Numbered from the stretch's first letter, positions 50,635-60,446 are shown. The stretch is DNA of 64,000 bases from CBDCWA01 sp965223255 (GCA_965223255.1 CBDCWA010000004.1:310001-374000); one strand, 5' to 3'. Notes: generated from the letters alone by a model not told the origin. Translations and numbers: made by a program.

Positions 50635-52266
50635 ATGAGCACATCGACACTCCGCCAATGGATAGACGACACTTTCGTCGATCTTGCCAGGCAACTGCGC
50701 TGGTCGTTTGCACCGCCATTGATGGTTTATCTGGCCGCCGGTTTGCAGGGCCTGAGCGCCATCGTCGGCACCTTCTTCGTAAAAGAGTATTTATCGCTTT
50801 CAGCAGCCTTCATTGCCGGTCTCGCCTTTTGGGCCGGCCTGCCATGGGCCCTCAAGATGCCGCTCGGTCATCTTGTCGATCTGATTTGGCGTTGGAAAGC
50901 GATCCTTGTTTATCTTGGCGCCACACTGATATCGATCAGCCTCCTCATCATGTATGGCCTGATCGCCCACACCGCCGCCATGCGCGACATCATGCCGGTC
51001 GAAGCCTGGTTCGTCTTGAGCGTCATTCTCTCCCCCATCGGCTATGTCCTTCAGGACGTCGTGGCCGATGCCATGACCGTCGAGGCCGTGCCAACCCACG
51101 ATGATCAAGGCCAGCCGCGCTCGGAACACGACATAAAAGTGCAGCACACAACGATGCAGACCCTCGGCCGGTTTGCCATCATCTTCGGTCTGGCGCTGGT
51201 GGCAAGCTTGAACATCACAATGTTCTCCGGCGTCGAAAAACTGAACCAGGCACAGAAGGCCGACATTTACGCAACGATCTATCTCGCTGCTTTGATTGTC
51301 CCGATCGTCTCGATCGCCGGCATCATGCTCAATCAGATCCAACTGCGCTTGCGCCGACGAAAATTGCTGGCCGCAGGGCTCGCAGCAGAAAAAGTTGAAA
51401 GCCTAATTTACCCGGCACCTGGAGACACCAAGCCGAACTGGTGGATCCTTGGCGGCACGGCCGTGTTTGCTGCCTTCGTCATTGCCATGGGCCTTGCCAA
51501 TATTCCATTTAATCAGGAAATCATTTTTGCCGGCTCATCGGCAATCATCATTTTTCTGATGTCCCGCCTGGTGCAGGAAATAAGCCCCGCAAAGGCGCGC
51601 ATGCTGGTTGGCACGGCCGTCATCATTTTCGTGTTCCGCGCCGTCCCACTGCCGGGGCCCGGTTTGATCTGGTTCGAAATCGACGTCTTGGGTTTTGACC
51701 AACAGTTCCTGTCAGTCCTTGCACTCATCACTTCGGTTCTGACATTGGTCGGCATGATCGTTCTGCGTCCGCTCATGGCCAACCGGTCCATTGCCTACAT
51801 CATTGTTTTGCTCACCGTGGCGGCCGGCATCCTGTCGCTCCCCAACATTGGGCTCTATTATGGGCTGCACCACTGGACCAGCTCGTGGTCTGGCGGCATC
51901 GTTGATGCGCGCTTTATTGCCATCCTCGACACCGCAATTGAATCGCCGCTAGGACAAGTCGCGATGATCCCGATGCTAGCGTGGATCGCGCGCAATGCAC
52001 CGTCGCATTTGAAAGCAACCTTCTTTGCGGTCATGGCCTCATTCGTCAATCTTGCACTGTCTGCCAGCAGCTTGCTAACCAAATACATCAATCAGATTTA
52101 CGTCGTCACACGCGAGGTCAAGAACCAAACAACCGGCGCAATCAGCGTGCCGGCCGATTACACCCAGCTCGGCATCTTGTTGATCACGGTTGCACTTGTG
52201 GGCGTTATTGCGCCACTATTGACCGTTTATGGCGTCCAGCACTCACGTATAAGAACGACAGAATAG
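50635..52266 (+). CDS. folate/biopterin transporter (BT1)-like MFS protein
   Basis: Polytopic membrane protein of 543 residues. The first helices read MVYLAAGLQGLSAIVGTFFV, then LPWALKMPLGHLVDL, and later LQDVVADAMTVEAV. These resemble the BT1 family pattern (FVQG, then PWxxKPLFGxLSD, then DVIVDSLVVE) that I know from cyanobacterial folate transporters. Long loops separate some helices. The ATG at 50635 is chosen because upstream codons lack membrane character. Folate as substrate is inferred from the family. Confidence 0.65.
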   Translation: MSTSTLRQWIDDTFVDLARQLRWSFAPPLMVYLAAGLQGLSAIVGTFFVKEYLSLSAAFIAGLAFWAGLPWALKMPLGHLVDLIWRWKAILVYLGATLISISLLIMYGLIAHTAAMRDIMPVEAWFVLSVILSPIGYVLQDVVADAMTVEAVPTHDDQGQPRSEHDIKVQHTTMQTLGRFAIIFGLALVASLNITMFSGVEKLNQAQKADIYATIYLAALIVPIVSIAGIMLNQIQLRLRRRKLLAAGLAAEKVESLIYPAPGDTKPNWWILGGTAVFAAFVIAMGLANIPFNQEIIFAGSSAIIIFLMSRLVQEISPAKARMLVGTAVIIFVFRAVPLPGPGLIWFEIDVLGFDQQFLSVLALITSVLTLVGMIVLRPLMANRSIAYIIVLLTVAAGILSLPNIGLYYGLHHWTSSWSGGIVDARFIAILDTAIESPLGQVAMIPMLAWIARNAPSHLKATFFAVMASFVNLALSASSLLTKYINQIYVVTREVKNQTTGAISVPADYTQLGILLITVALVGVIAPLLTVYGVQHSRIRTTE

Positions 52267-52349
52267 CGACCGCCAGTCTCGACAGTCTTTGCAGAACAGC
52301 TAAGCCTGCCGCCACCCCACAATGCACGATCACGAGGCATGCTGCTAAG

Positions 52350-53612
52350 ATGACACCTGGCCCGAATGATGCGGCAGGCCGCCAAAAGCCGGCGGTATTG
52401 AAGATATGGCAGCACCGCAACTTCACGCTCTTCATGAGCGGCATTGGGCCCTATTACATCACCAGCTGGATGCAACGCGTCGGCATTATGTGGCTCGCCT
52501 GGGAGCTGACGAAATCGCCGGCGTGGCTTGGCGTCGTAGCGGCGGCGGATTTGGCCCCAATGCTGTTTCTGGGTCCGATTGGCGGTGCGTTTGTTGATCG
52601 CAACGATCCGGTACGCATCATCAAAATCTGCATGATCTTGATGGCGCTACAGGCAATTGCACTGGCCAGTCTCACACTTGCCGGTTGGATGACCATTGAA
52701 ATCCTGTTTTTGCTGGCCTTGATGACCGGGCTGATTTTGCCGTTTTATTCCGCCTGCCGCCAAATCATCGTTGCAACCACCGTACCGCGCACCGAATTCG
52801 CCAGCGCGATCGCCATGGACTCATCCTTCTTTCACGGCTCGCGCTTTATCGGCCCTGCAATCGCCGCCATAACCATCCCATGGTTCGGCGTGGGCGGCAC
52901 TTTCGTCGCCCACATTTTCGGCTCCCTCCTCTTTTTTGCTTTCCAATCACTCATGGCCGTCACTCCGACCGATCGCAGCACCCGCCCAAAGAGCAGTTTA
53001 TTGCGTGACGTCAACGAAGGCTTTGCCTATGCCTATCGCCACCCTGGCATCTGGCCGATCTTCATCCTGATGACCACGACGTCCGTGGCCGTGCGCCCGC
53101 TACAAGACATGCTCGCGGGATTTGCCGGCGGTGTTTACAATTCCGACGCCACGGGCCTCGCATGGCTCGCCTCCGGCATGGGTGTTGGTGCCCTCGCCAG
53201 CGCCGTCTGGCTGGCATTGCGTGGCACCGTCGTCGGGCTGACCCAAATCTGTATCTCCGGTTGCCTACTGCTGGCTGGCGTTACGTTGATATTCTGCCAA
53301 ACAGATGTCCTATGGATTGGTGTGGTCTTCGCCGCTCTGATCGGGTTCGCTTTAAACGGCATGGCCACGACAACTCACACGCTCGTCCAAAATGCCGTTG
53401 CCGATGAAATGCGCGGCCGCGTCGTCGGCCTTTATTCATTAATCTATCGCGGCACCCCGGCCGTCGGTGCACTGGCCATCGGCGTGTTCGCCGAAGCCTT
53501 CGGCCTGCAAATGTCTTTCACCATATCTGCGGCAATCTGCCTGATCGCATGGATAATTATCATGCCCCACCGCCGCCGCGTGGCGGCTGCTCTAGAAGAA
53601 TCCAAGACATGA
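52350..53612 (+). CDS. MFS exporter (MFS_3/EntS-like)
   Basis: Twelve-helix transporter of 420 residues. Its start (IWQHRNFTLFMSGIGPYYIT) and the GPIGGAFVDRNDP loop match the MFS_3 subgroup, which includes siderophore and drug exporters. Mid-protein LRDVNEGFAYAYRHPGIWPI is also typical of that group. The frame continues 123 codons upstream, over the end of the BT1-like gene, without membrane character. I therefore use the ATG at 52350, with GAGG nearby. Spacing from the BT1-like gene is 83 bases. Substrate is unknown. Confidence 0.82.
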   Translation: MTPGPNDAAGRQKPAVLKIWQHRNFTLFMSGIGPYYITSWMQRVGIMWLAWELTKSPAWLGVVAAADLAPMLFLGPIGGAFVDRNDPVRIIKICMILMALQAIALASLTLAGWMTIEILFLLALMTGLILPFYSACRQIIVATTVPRTEFASAIAMDSSFFHGSRFIGPAIAAITIPWFGVGGTFVAHIFGSLLFFAFQSLMAVTPTDRSTRPKSSLLRDVNEGFAYAYRHPGIWPIFILMTTTSVAVRPLQDMLAGFAGGVYNSDATGLAWLASGMGVGALASAVWLALRGTVVGLTQICISGCLLLAGVTLIFCQTDVLWIGVVFAALIGFALNGMATTTHTLVQNAVADEMRGRVVGLYSLIYRGTPAVGALAIGVFAEAFGLQMSFTISAAICLIAWIIIMPHRRRVAAALEESKT

Positions 53613-53728
53613 CGATTAGGCCGCAGCCAGCGACCATCTGAAAGCCCTTAGGGTTACCACTATTCCTGCCACAATCGGCAGGTAGCGAACCGCGACACCC
53701 CCTTCACCCGTTCACCAAGACAGAACAG

Positions 53729-53794
53729 TAACCAATTCCCAACTTGGCCCTCACGCCTGGCCGCCCAGACATGGCAATCTTCGGAATTGGGTTA
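53729..53794. repeat. inverted repeat upstream of acyltransferase-SMR operon
   Basis: TAACCAATTCC (53729-53739) pairs with GGAATTGGGTTA (53783-53794), allowing one bulged G. The right arm runs into a CtrA-like site, and the gene starts 23 bases on. It may be a long-range operator or leader stem. Confidence 0.35.
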
Positions 53795-53807
53795 ACCCTG
53801 ACTAAAT
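53792..53807 (+). promoter_or_regulatory. CtrA-like site near acyltransferase start
   Basis: TTAA-CCCTGAC-TAAA, one base from the CtrA half-site pattern, ten bases before the GTG at 53817. The close position would suit a repressor site. Weak evidence. Confidence 0.25.
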
Positions 53808-53816
53808 CTCTAAGAG

Positions 53817-55070
53817 GTGGAATTGGTTTTAACGGATGCAACACCCACCGCGCCGATATCGGCTGCGCGCAAAGATAAAATTACATATGAGGTTTTGTCG
53901 TCGATCGCGGACATCGCTGCGAGCGAGCTAAACACCATTTTACCGGACGAACCAGAATCCTGGTCATTTTACCGCGCCGTTGAAAGCTGCCAGCCACCAG
54001 GTTTCACCACTGCCGTAATGGTTGCCAGACAGGGCGACAAAATCTGTGCACTTGCACCACTCTTTGAGACCAATTATCGCCTCGATACGCCGCTGCAAGG
54101 GCGCATTCGAAAATTCACCGACTGGCTCAACGCCAAGAGCCCAAATTTGACGAGCCTATCGGTCATTGGCCTTGGCTCACCACTATCAGACAATCTCACC
54201 TTTGGCTTCGCGCCTGACCTGTCACCAGCCGAGCGCAAGACCATCTTCGCAGGCATGTTGGCATGTTTGTCTGAGACCGCTGCACAGAACCGGCGCCAGA
54301 TGATCGCCCTTAAGAGCATCGATGCAGCGCTTGCTCACGAAATGCATAGCACGCTGACAAAGTACGAGTTCAGCGGCGTGACGAGCGTTCCACTCGTCAT
54401 GCTCGACCTACCGTATGCAAGTGTTGACGCCTACCTCGCGAGCCTGAATCGAAAAACGGCGAAATACCTGCGTCGCAAATGCAGCACATCGGCCCAGATC
54501 CGGATGGAATACCGCGACAACATCGATGACGTTGAGGATCAAATATACGCGCTCTTTCAGCAAACTCTTGCCCAAAGTGTCGTCAGCCATGGCGACTTCC
54601 AGGCTCTCCACCCGGGATATTTTCGAAGGGTCATGGCGGGTCTTGGCGACAAAGCCAAAATGCAGCTCAACTGGCATGGCGACAAGCTTGCCAGTTTCCA
54701 ATTCTTTCTGGTCAACAAAGATCGCGTGGTCGCGAAACAAATCGGCATGCAATATCCGCTCGCCCGCGAACTCAACCTCTATTTCCTGAATTGGATGGAA
54801 CTGATCCGCTTTACCATCGACGCCGGCATTCCGCGCATCGAGATGGGCGCCACAACCTATTCGACCAAACTCTTGTTCGGCGGTTATATGGAACGTCGCT
54901 TTTTGTATTTCCGCTTCCGGCGTTCTTTATCAAACAATCTTCTAAGTCCCCTGGCACCGGCCTTCGATTTCGAAAAGCACGATCCAGAGCTGCAGAATGT
55001 TTCACCTGAACACATCCAATGCATGAGAGGCACACTGCCCACCACGTCGCAGGCCAATTCGAAACACTGA
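53817..55070 (+). CDS. GNAT/FemAB-like acyltransferase
   Basis: A 417-residue protein that looks like two linked acetyltransferase-type domains of the FemAB/Acetyltransf_6 kind. The first half is variable. The second half contains YLASLNRKTAKYLRRKCSTS, then LNWHGDKLASFQFFLVNKDR and a C-terminal block IPRIEMGATTYSTKLLFGGY. It starts with GTG at 53817 after AAGAGG. The next gene begins four bases after its stop and is a small membrane protein, so a three-gene operon is likely. Acyl donor and acceptor are unknown; a lipid or wall substituent is plausible from the neighbours. Confidence 0.72.
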   Translation: MELVLTDATPTAPISAARKDKITYEVLSSIADIAASELNTILPDEPESWSFYRAVESCQPPGFTTAVMVARQGDKICALAPLFETNYRLDTPLQGRIRKFTDWLNAKSPNLTSLSVIGLGSPLSDNLTFGFAPDLSPAERKTIFAGMLACLSETAAQNRRQMIALKSIDAALAHEMHSTLTKYEFSGVTSVPLVMLDLPYASVDAYLASLNRKTAKYLRRKCSTSAQIRMEYRDNIDDVEDQIYALFQQTLAQSVVSHGDFQALHPGYFRRVMAGLGDKAKMQLNWHGDKLASFQFFLVNKDRVVAKQIGMQYPLARELNLYFLNWMELIRFTIDAGIPRIEMGATTYSTKLLFGGYMERRFLYFRFRRSLSNNLLSPLAPAFDFEKHDPELQNVSPEHIQCMRGTLPTTSQANSKH

Positions 55071-55074
55071 GCCA

Positions 55075-55437
55075 ATGGATATTTTGACACTATCGCTTCT
55101 CGCCCTCGTGCTGATCTTTGAGACGGCAAGCCACCTCAGTCTCAAAGCCGCAGCCGTGCGTGCCAAGACGATGAAAAATGTGAGTCACTCCATCGCGATG
55201 CTGTATCAGCCTTTTCTCTGGCTCGGTGTCGGCCTTTTTGTTTTGCTTTTCCTGTCATGGTTGGCCTTTATCGCCCGCGTACCTTTAGCGAAAGGAATCA
55301 TGCTTGGTGCCATCACAATCGTTGGCGTCATGGTTGGTGGGCGCATTATCTTTCAAGAGCAAATTACCAGACCGCGCGCTTGGGCCGTGGGGCTGATCGC
55401 CATCGGCGTCGCAATTGTCGGCTGGGGAGACCAATGA
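55075..55437 (+). CDS. SMR/EamA-type small membrane protein 1
   Basis: A 120-residue protein with four likely membrane helices (residues 3-25, 43-66, 70-92, 98-117). The N-terminal LIFETASHLSLKAAA has the Glu position typical of small multidrug resistance and ArnE/F-like transporters. The last codons overlap the start of the second SMR-type gene in ATGA. This pair would form a heterodimer. Substrate is unknown; ArnE/ArnF-type flippases carry modified undecaprenyl phosphate. Confidence 0.78.
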   Translation: MDILTLSLLALVLIFETASHLSLKAAAVRAKTMKNVSHSIAMLYQPFLWLGVGLFVLLFLSWLAFIARVPLAKGIMLGAITIVGVMVGGRIIFQEQITRPRAWAVGLIAIGVAIVGWGDQ

Positions 55438-55823
55438 AGCGCTTCGTCATCATCGGCTTCATCATACTGCTAACCTTCGACACCCTTGCCCAGGTCGGCA
55501 TGAAGGTTGCCGGCGATCGCATTGCCGCAAGCACCAGCGATTTGATCTGGATACGTAAGGTTGTCCGCGAGCCGATGATCTACGGCGTATTGCTGTGCTA
55601 CATTTTAGCCTTCGTCACATACACCACGCTTCTGCGTTATGCACCCGTCGGCCCCTCTTACGCCGCAGCCCACGGCCACATTGTAACCGTTATGGCGATC
55701 TCGTTGTTGTTCAGGGGTGAAACGTTCACGCTTATGCAGTTTCTTGGCGCGGTTTGCATCATTGTTGGCATCATTATTCTTGCCGCCACCGAGCAACCTG
55801 AACCGGACGACACGGAGCCCTAA
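55434..55823 (+). CDS. SMR/EamA-type small membrane protein 2
   Basis: Partner of the preceding gene (129 residues, four helices). Its first helix contains LLTFDTLAQVGMKVAG, with an Asp where the first protein has Glu. A C-terminal tail is acidic (PEPDDTEP). The start overlaps the previous stop by four bases (ATGA), which indicates translational coupling and equal amounts, as expected for a heterodimer. Confidence 0.78.
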   Translation: MKRFVIIGFIILLTFDTLAQVGMKVAGDRIAASTSDLIWIRKVVREPMIYGVLLCYILAFVTYTTLLRYAPVGPSYAAAHGHIVTVMAISLLFRGETFTLMQFLGAVCIIVGIIILAATEQPEPDDTEP

Positions 55824-55867
55824 AGCATTCTGCGTTCAATTGAAACCCGCAAACTTATAAGGACGCT

Positions 55868-56746
55868 CTAGTTAGTCGAAACCTCAACCCATGCCGGCTG
55901 ATCATCATGTCCCTGTGTATAGACCGCTTGCGACAGCCCCGCATTGCGGTTGATGAGCGCGCGACGATAGAACGGGTGGCACATACTGCGCACTTCATGG
56001 TCGAGCTGGAAAACCACTTCATCGGATTTGGGATCGACAATATCGACAAACCGATACTGATGTTGATTGCTTTCCTGGCTGATCAGCCCCCGCTCGAGCA
56101 GCCAGTTGTAGGGGCCTGAGAAGTCGTGGATGAAGATTGCAACGTGATGCCCATCGAATTCAGCTGCAGGCTGATCCCGCTCACAGAATATCATCTCTTG
56201 CACATTGCCGGCTTGCACCCGCGCCGCACCAACGCCATCAAATTCTGTCTGTGAACACCGAGCCCCCATCACCTGACGATAAAAGTCACCAATTTTACCA
56301 CTCGCCCCCGCCGGCACATCGAACGCCACATAAGCGACACCCAACGTCATCTCTCCAAAGTCCGGTCCTGGTGCATGACAGCGAAACCGATTACCCCACG
56401 GGCTGGTGACCTCGACAGCATCCGCGGCCCGACGAACGGCAAACTGTGTGTTTGCCAACACGTCACCAACATCATCCAAGCGGCGTGCCAGTGCCTCAAG
56501 ATCAGGTACCACCAGCCCTGTCGTACCGCGCAAAACCTGCGGCTCGCCAGTTGGCAGATGAAACTGACTGAGCCCTGCATTAATCCACATGTTTGAGATG
56601 CCGGTCACAAGATATGGGTCCCGGGTCAATCCCAGGCCCATAATGTAAAAGGCCGTCGCCAGCCGCTGATCGGCAATCCGGGTATTGATGTGATCGAGCC
56701 CGACAATGTTACCGATATCTTCAACCGATCTGTCATAAGCTGCCAT
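55868..56746 (-). CDS. VOC-family (glyoxalase-like) protein
   Basis: Two vicinal oxygen chelate domains in tandem (about residues 15-130 and 135-290). The first starts GLDHINTRIADQRLATAFYI, the second with MTLGVAYVAFDVPAGASGKI. Candidate metal ligands are the His in GLDH and those in GHHVAIFIHDF. The reaction could be a dioxygenase, isomerase or lyase. The ATG at 56746 has GGGAGG 11 bases before it. It lies divergent from a TRAP transporter and near a flavin monooxygenase, so it may act in the same catabolic route. Confidence 0.8.
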   Translation of the reverse strand: MAAYDRSVEDIGNIVGLDHINTRIADQRLATAFYIMGLGLTRDPYLVTGISNMWINAGLSQFHLPTGEPQVLRGTTGLVVPDLEALARRLDDVGDVLANTQFAVRRAADAVEVTSPWGNRFRCHAPGPDFGEMTLGVAYVAFDVPAGASGKIGDFYRQVMGARCSQTEFDGVGAARVQAGNVQEMIFCERDQPAAEFDGHHVAIFIHDFSGPYNWLLERGLISQESNQHQYRFVDIVDPKSDEVVFQLDHEVRSMCHPFYRRALINRNAGLSQAVYTQGHDDQPAWVEVSTN

Positions 56747-57337
56747 TTGACCATTTACCTCCCAAGCTTCGCCAACACCTACAGGCCGTCCAACACCGTG
56801 AGAAAAAGCCAAGCCCCTTGGCGCGCCGCCACCACCGTCATTTTAGTCCGTTCACATCATTTAAAAAGGGGCTGTCGGCCAGGAAAAAACATCGGTGACA
56901 GGCTTAAGCCCAGGCTATCACACTCCCCAACCGGCCGCATCGCCCACCAGACCCGTACCCATCCGTGCGGCGGATAGGCGCAGCGGCACGGAAACGTTGG
57001 CATCAAACAAATCAATCCGTACAAAGAGCACTCGACATTTAACGATCTAAGCTCGGCTTTCCACGCGCCGGATTCCAAAATCGAGCCTCAAATCGTACGA
57101 ATTGAAAGTCTGTTCCGGGCTATTCTGGACACCGTAAGCGCCGACCACCGCCTTCTGATCGTACTCACACACCTTATTCCTCAAGCACCGATAAAACAGG
57201 AACAAAATTCCATAATTCAGCTTCAGTATAAGTGTTTGACATCGACGTAGGTCGTCGTCAGTATAGCCTCCGGGGTCGACGAAAACGAAAACCATAGTCC
57301 GCCTAAGGGAAAACTACCAATTTTAAGGGAGACAAAA
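56747..57337. other. 591-bp control region, VOC gene to TRAP operon
   Basis: No convincing gene on either strand. TTGACA at 57236-57241 followed by AT-rich bases (AGTATA, 18 bases on) could be a promoter for the TRAP operon. The rest has no clear repeat or RNA. Confidence 0.4.
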
Positions 57338-58378
57338 TTGTCTAAGAAAACGCTTGGATTCTGCGTGGCCGCTGCTGGTGCAGCGCTCATTGCAACGCCT
57401 GCATCATCGGCGGAGGTGACCCTCAACGCCGTCACGGCGCTCACCAAGAACAACACCATCGCCCGCAGCTTTATCGTGAACTACATCCCGGCAGCAAACA
57501 AGGCCTGCAAAGGCATGGTGCAGATAAAGTACATCGGTGGTCAGGAAATTGTGCCGCCTCGCAAGGCAGCCTCTGCCCTGAAGCGCGGCCAGTTCGATAT
57601 GCTGAGCGCGCCAACCGCTTATTACATCGGCACCGTGCCGGAAGGCTTTGCGCTTCTCGCAGCAAACAAGGGCCCGAAGGTGCTTCGCAAGAACGGCGCC
57701 TGGGACATCTTGAAAAAGGTCTACAAGGAAAAAGCCGGCGCTCATCTCCTCGCTTGGGGTGAGAACATGACGTCGTACAACATGTACCTCGCCCAAAAGC
57801 CGAAAATGAAGAATGGCATCCCCGACCTTACTGGTATGAAGATGCGTGCAACAGGCACCTATCGTCCGCTGTTCCGTGCACTAGGCGCAACGACGGTTAA
57901 CATCAAGTCCAGCGAAATCTTGAACGCCATGCAGCGCAAGACGGTTCAGGGCTTTGGCTTTACTGATGTTTCCTTCGTTCCATTGGGCTTCCATAAGGTC
58001 GCCAAGTATCGCGTCACGCCGAACTTCTACCAGACCAACCAAGTGCTCACCGTCAATCCCAAGTCTTGGGCCAAGCTTAGCAAGAAGGCGCAAGACTGCT
58101 TGAACAAAGTTGCTCTCGAATATGAAACCACATCTGTTAAGTGGGTCGAGAAGGAACGCCTCAAGGAAGAAGCTGAAATCAAGAAGGTTGGGGTAGTGGA
58201 CATCGAATTGAAAGGTGCTGCCGCTCAGCGTTACCTCGATATCGCGCACGGTGAGATCTGGAAGGTCTTCAAATCGAAGTCCAAGTACCACGATCAGCTA
58301 AAACCGCTGATGTACGAGCCGGGCAAGCCAGAACGTCAAACTGACCTGAAAAGCGCAACCAAACGCCTTAAGCAATAG
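57338..58378 (+). CDS. TRAP transporter solute-binding protein DctP type
   Basis: Periplasmic binding subunit of a tripartite TRAP system. The TTG at 57338 has AAGGGAGAC before it. The signal peptide spans residues 1-25 (ending ASSA). The mature protein starts EVTLNAVTALTKNNTIARSF. The DctP pattern is seen at LTGMKMRATGTYRPLFRALG and VQGFGFTDVSF. It is the first gene of a three-gene operon with both membrane subunits. Its substrate, usually an organic acid, is unknown; the neighbouring monooxygenase hints at a catabolic substrate. Confidence 0.93.
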   Translation: MSKKTLGFCVAAAGAALIATPASSAEVTLNAVTALTKNNTIARSFIVNYIPAANKACKGMVQIKYIGGQEIVPPRKAASALKRGQFDMLSAPTAYYIGTVPEGFALLAANKGPKVLRKNGAWDILKKVYKEKAGAHLLAWGENMTSYNMYLAQKPKMKNGIPDLTGMKMRATGTYRPLFRALGATTVNIKSSEILNAMQRKTVQGFGFTDVSFVPLGFHKVAKYRVTPNFYQTNQVLTVNPKSWAKLSKKAQDCLNKVALEYETTSVKWVEKERLKEEAEIKKVGVVDIELKGAAAQRYLDIAHGEIWKVFKSKSKYHDQLKPLMYEPGKPERQTDLKSATKRLKQ

Positions 58379-58402
58379 TCGTTCGCCTGAGGTACTTGCA
58401 TT

Positions 58403-58921
58403 ATGGAGTCCTTTGATAAGGCTCTAGGAGGCATAACGTTTGCGCTGGCGATTGTCGCCTGCGCAATCATTCCCTGCCTTTTCACAATGATCACGGTGGA
58501 CGTAACGATGCGCGAACTGCTCGTCATGCGCCCACCGCTATTCACGCAGACCGTGGTTGAATATGGCTTGCTTTATATTGCCATGCTTTCAGCGCCCTGG
58601 CTGGTCCGCGAACGAGGGCATGTTGCAATCGAAGCTCTGATTGCAGTGCTCCCCCGCATCATTCAGCGGTTCTTAGCCTTCGTCGTCTACCTTACCTGTT
58701 TCCTGGTATCACTCCTATTCACATACTTCTCAGCGGTCATCATGTATGACTACTGGGCCGGCGGCGAAATCGACACCCGCAGCATCGATATCCCCTATTG
58801 GCTGCAGTTCCTGCCAATGACGATTGGCTTCTTTTTTATCGCGCTAGAGTTCCTGATGTTCCTTCTGGGGGTCCGCCATTACTATTCTTATGACCTTGGT
58901 GAAGTGAAGGACGGGGTCTAG
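58403..58921 (+). CDS. TRAP transporter small permease DctQ type
   Basis: Four-helix membrane subunit of 172 residues that joins the binding protein to the large permease. Family features include the conserved VEYGLLYIAMLSAPWLVRERGHVAIEAL stretch (seen in parts: PWLVRERGHVAIEAL), with hydrophobic helices around residues 12-35, 50-70, 88-115 and 130-155. It ends two bases before the start of the large subunit. Confidence 0.93.
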   Translation: MESFDKALGGITFALAIVACAIIPCLFTMITVDVTMRELLVMRPPLFTQTVVEYGLLYIAMLSAPWLVRERGHVAIEALIAVLPRIIQRFLAFVVYLTCFLVSLLFTYFSAVIMYDYWAGGEIDTRSIDIPYWLQFLPMTIGFFFIALEFLMFLLGVRHYYSYDLGEVKDGV

Positions 58922-58923
58922 GT

Positions 58924-60273
58924 ATGGAATGGTATTGGGCGGGAACGATCTTATTGGGTTGCGTCCTGGGCGGCATGGCACTCGGCTTCCCGGTCGCATT
59001 CACATTCCTGCTCACGAATATCATCGGCACACTGGTCTTTGTGATCAGAGATTATTCATCGGTTTCTGCCTTCCTCGCCGAAGTGTTTCTCAAGCTGCCG
59101 CAGGTCGCTGACAATGCGCCACAGTTAATCACCACGTTCACGCTGTCGCCGATCCCGATGTTTGTACTCATGGGATCGTTATTCTTTCATACCGGGCTGG
59201 CCATCAAGGTCTTTGATGCGCTCGATAAGCTATTGGGCAAGATCCCAGGCCGGCTTTGCTATCTGACCGTGGCCGGCGGTTCATTGTTCTCGACATTGAC
59301 CGGTTCGACCATGGCCAATACGGCCATGCTGGGATCGCTTCTCGTCCCCGAGATGCAGCGCCGCGGCTATTCCAAGCACATGTCGATGGGCCCGATCCTC
59401 GGCACCGGCGGCCTGGCGATGATCATCCCGCCCTCCTCATTGGGCGTTCTGTTGGCAAGCATTGCCGGCGTCGATGTTGGCGCGCTGCTGATAGCAGGCC
59501 TGCTGCCCGGCATTGTATTGGCCTGTCTTTATGCGATGGCCATCTATCTGCAACTGCGCGTATGGCCGGATTCGGCACCGAGCTACGACGTCGAGCCCAC
59601 ATCGATTCTGGAAAAGATCCGCCAGGTCGTCTTTAACATCCTACCTATGGGCCTTGTCGTCTTCATGGTGATTGGCTTCATCGTCCTCGGCTGGGCCACG
59701 CCATCCGAAAGCGCCTCCTTCGGCGTCGTCGGCGTATTCATTCTTGCTATCGCCAACTGGAAGCTGACATGGTCGGCCATTTCAAAATCCCTGATCGGCA
59801 CTATCCGTGTCGTCGGCATGGTGTTCTTCATCTTGATGAACTCCACCGTCTTCAGCCAGCTGCTATCGCTATCGGGCGCCAGCGCTGGTCTGGTGAATTG
59901 GGTTACGGCCTTTAATCTCGAACCAATCGTGATCCTGCTATTGATGATCGCGGTCCTGATCCTGCTCGGCATGTTCATGGACCAGGTCTCCATGATGTTG
60001 ATCACCGTGCCGATCTTCTATCCGATTGCAACCCAGCTCGGCTACGATCCGGTTTGGTTCTCATTGATCGTGCTGATGGCACTGGAAATGAGCGCGACGA
60101 CACCGCCATTCGGCCTGTTGTTGTTCATCATGATGGGCATGGTCCGCGGTACGACCTTGGGTCAGGTTGCCGTGGCGGCGGCACCGTATCTGTTCTGCGA
60201 TGTAATACTGATCGCACTGTTGATCTTCTTCCCGCAATTGGGACTTTATCTACCGAGCTTGATGCCACAATAG
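58924..60273 (+). CDS. TRAP transporter large permease DctM type
   Basis: Twelve-helix channel subunit of 449 residues that moves the solute with sodium. The DctM pattern is clear: LTGSTMANTAMLGSLLVPEM, then GTGGLAMIIPPSSLGVLLAS and MSATTPPFGLLLFIMMGMV. It completes the operon and is followed by a strong terminator. Confidence 0.96.
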   Translation: MEWYWAGTILLGCVLGGMALGFPVAFTFLLTNIIGTLVFVIRDYSSVSAFLAEVFLKLPQVADNAPQLITTFTLSPIPMFVLMGSLFFHTGLAIKVFDALDKLLGKIPGRLCYLTVAGGSLFSTLTGSTMANTAMLGSLLVPEMQRRGYSKHMSMGPILGTGGLAMIIPPSSLGVLLASIAGVDVGALLIAGLLPGIVLACLYAMAIYLQLRVWPDSAPSYDVEPTSILEKIRQVVFNILPMGLVVFMVIGFIVLGWATPSESASFGVVGVFILAIANWKLTWSAISKSLIGTIRVVGMVFFILMNSTVFSQLLSLSGASAGLVNWVTAFNLEPIVILLLMIAVLILLGMFMDQVSMMLITVPIFYPIATQLGYDPVWFSLIVLMALEMSATTPPFGLLLFIMMGMVRGTTLGQVAVAAAPYLFCDVILIALLIFFPQLGLYLPSLMPQ

Positions 60274-60327
60274 ATTTGGCCGGTTGGGCACGCCCAGCCG
60301 GCGCCACTGAGATACAATACCCTCATC

Positions 60328-60353
60328 AGAGCGCCCGTCGGCGCTCTTTTTTT
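60328..60353 (+). terminator. rho-independent terminator after TRAP operon
   Basis: AGAGCGCC (60328-60335) and GGCGCTCT (60340-60347) form a perfect 8-bp stem with loop CGTC, followed by six T residues. Confidence 0.92.
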
Positions 60354-60446
60354 GCATCCAGGATGGAATTGCCTTGGTGGCTTTCTCGCCCTTCCAATCC
60401 AAGATATTCATCGTAAGATGGTGCGGGGACAGGCTACGAAGGAACA

